From the NCBI RefSeq assembly GCF_016587435.1, contig NZ_BNJJ01000040.1, positions 1-49,918 of the forward strand: a stretch of DNA of 49,918 bases, in the 5' to 3' direction. The position numbers were made by a program, and so were the translations under genes. A model generated the notes under the pieces. That model was given only the letters and a program-made list of their open reading frames with translations. It was not told where the DNA came from and made no database searches. The stretch is from Dictyobacter formicarum (GTDB lineage Bacteria; Chloroflexota; Ktedonobacteria; Ktedonobacterales; Ktedonobacteraceae). Below are positions 49,014-49,918 of this stretch, piece after piece; position 1 is the stretch's first letter; each line of letters starts with the position of its first letter.

Positions 49014-49918
49014 ATGCATGCAGCCAGTAGGAAATCACAACAAAAGACCAACCAGACATGCTGGCAAAAGCTATCCAGCCTGTTCAGCAGTATCCGGATG
49101 CGGTTGACGCTCTGGTATGCCGCAACAACCATTGCTGTGCTCGTATTATTCGGGGGACTATTGGTGAGCACGATCGCTAAAATGATGCCCATACCGGATA
49201 ATACGGGCCTCCCCAAGATCGCGCTGGATATTTTCTGGCTGGGATTGTTGGTATTGCTCTTTATTATTATCGGTGGCTATTGGCTGGCGTCCCGGGCCAT
49301 GCGCCCAGTTCGTTTGATTACCCGCATGGCGCAGGAGATGGGACAGCAGGATCTGAGCCGGCGCTTCCATCTCAAGCGGCGAGATGAACTGGGCGAACTG
49401 GCCGACACCTTTGACGAGATGCTCAATCGTATCGAAGCAGTCTTAAACCGCCAGCGTCAGTTTACAGCCGATGCCAGCCATGAGTTACGTACGCCGCTTA
49501 GCATCCTCAATATCGCCACCGGCCGGGCACTGTCCCAGTTGCACAGACCCGAGAACTATGAGCAGGCATTAGCGAGGATAGAAGTGTATCAGCAGGAACT
49601 GTTCATTATTCAGGCCGAGACAGAGCACATGACCCGCCTGGTGAATGACCTGCTGCTACTCGCGCGATCCGATAGCGAGCAAACGATATCCACCCCGCAA
49701 GAGGTTGACCTGAGCGAAGTGACCCTTGAGGTGGTGGAACGCTTTGCTTTCCTGGCTTACCAACAAGGAATAGAGCTGGAGTTTGGAGAACTTCCCGAGA
49801 TGCGTATGCACGGCGATCGTCTACTGCTGACATTGATGCTGACCAATCTCATTGATAATGCGCTCAAGTATACGACCGGCATTGGCAACCGCATCCTTAT
49901 TGAAGGGCATGCACAGGA
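49014..49918 (+). CDS. Sensor histidine kinase, 3' end cut by window
   Basis: Membrane kinase paired with the preceding regulator. ATG at 49014 with GGAG upstream; the frame is open to the window end (about 301 residues). Membrane helices: one at about 33-56 (LTLWYAATTIAVLVLFGG) and one at about 82-105, separated by only about 25 residues, so the outer sensor loop is small. HAMP at about 106-160, HisKA with ADASHELRTPLSIL near 158-171, and the start of the ATPase domain with N-box NLIDNALKYT near 282-291. The remaining G boxes lie beyond the window. Confidence 0.93.
   Translation, partial: MHAASRKSQQKTNQTCWQKLSSLFSSIRMRLTLWYAATTIAVLVLFGGLLVSTIAKMMPIPDNTGLPKIALDIFWLGLLVLLFIIIGGYWLASRAMRPVRLITRMAQEMGQQDLSRRFHLKRRDELGELADTFDEMLNRIEAVLNRQRQFTADASHELRTPLSILNIATGRALSQLHRPENYEQALARIEVYQQELFIIQAETEHMTRLVNDLLLLARSDSEQTISTPQEVDLSEVTLEVVERFAFLAYQQGIELEFGELPEMRMHGDRLLLTLMLTNLIDNALKYTTGIGNRILIEGHAQ

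Noticed and set aside
1..49918. CRISPR array, tRNA or rRNA genes
   Set aside because: No regularly spaced direct repeats with unique spacers were seen, and no cloverleaf or rRNA core sequence was recognised by eye. A tRNAscan or Infernal run would settle this.

Overview
The window looks like a chromosomal segment of a Chloroflexota bacterium, most likely class Ktedonobacteria. This is an inference from gene content: a murC-murB-ftsQ-ftsA-ftsZ division cluster, an A1-type cytochrome oxidase with a cytochrome c domain fused to subunit II, a cysteine-type CcmE inside a System I cytochrome c maturation operon, DUF2851, DUF2630 and DUF3054 proteins, HTH-GAF and membrane-anchored receiver proteins, and moderate G+C. 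No rRNA, tRNA, CRISPR array or transposase gene was found.

Layout. 1-6337: end of the division and cell-wall cluster (partial murC, murB, ftsQ, ftsA, ftsZ), closed by a strong terminator. 6361-8381: two minus-strand genes, a membrane BON-domain protein and an HTH-GAF regulator. 8382-8910: a repeat-only gap with two long perfect hairpins. 8911-15927: the respiratory oxidase region. SCO copper chaperone and heme O synthase (ctaB) lie on the minus strand; ctaG, coxB, coxA, a small subunit-IV-like protein and coxC lie on the plus strand. 16295-20113: a zinc-ribbon membrane protein, a one-chain kinase-receiver-winged-helix regulator with a degenerate receiver, and a receiver protein tethered to the membrane. 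20152-21561: a GNAT acetyltransferase and a DJ-1/PfpI protein. 21842-30592: the cytochrome c maturation operon (TlpA/ResA-like, CopD-like, ccmE, ccmF, ccmH, ccmI-like, a secreted anchored protein, ccmA, ccmB, ccmC, a 51-residue ccmD-like gene, DUF3054). 30862-35407: two DUF4097 paralogues and a membrane-anchored trypsin-like protease. 35915-40852: a coiled-coil protein, DUF2851, a pseudouridine synthase, cmk and plsC. 40918-46688: DUF2630, an ImmA-type peptidase / UvrD helicase / RecB-type nuclease fusion, a PH-like membrane protein and coaX. 46782-49918: a decayed ABC permease, its ATPase, and a divergent two-component system whose kinase runs off the window.

How it fits together. About 24 kb in the middle supplies aerobic respiration: oxidase subunits, copper delivery (SCO, CtaG), heme O synthesis and covalent heme attachment (Ccm). 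Two signalling proteins sit between the oxidase and maturation clusters. The strongest non-genic signals are: (i) a family of intergenic elements, each a small covarying hairpin followed by a nearly perfect 21-28 bp inverted repeat, at the 3' ends of genes; (ii) a 175-bp MITE-like element with 13-bp flanking duplications; (iii) a symmetric OmpR/PhoB-type operator between the last ABC transporter and its two-component system; and (iv) a two-helix PS(L/I)WP membrane module shared by three otherwise unrelated proteins.
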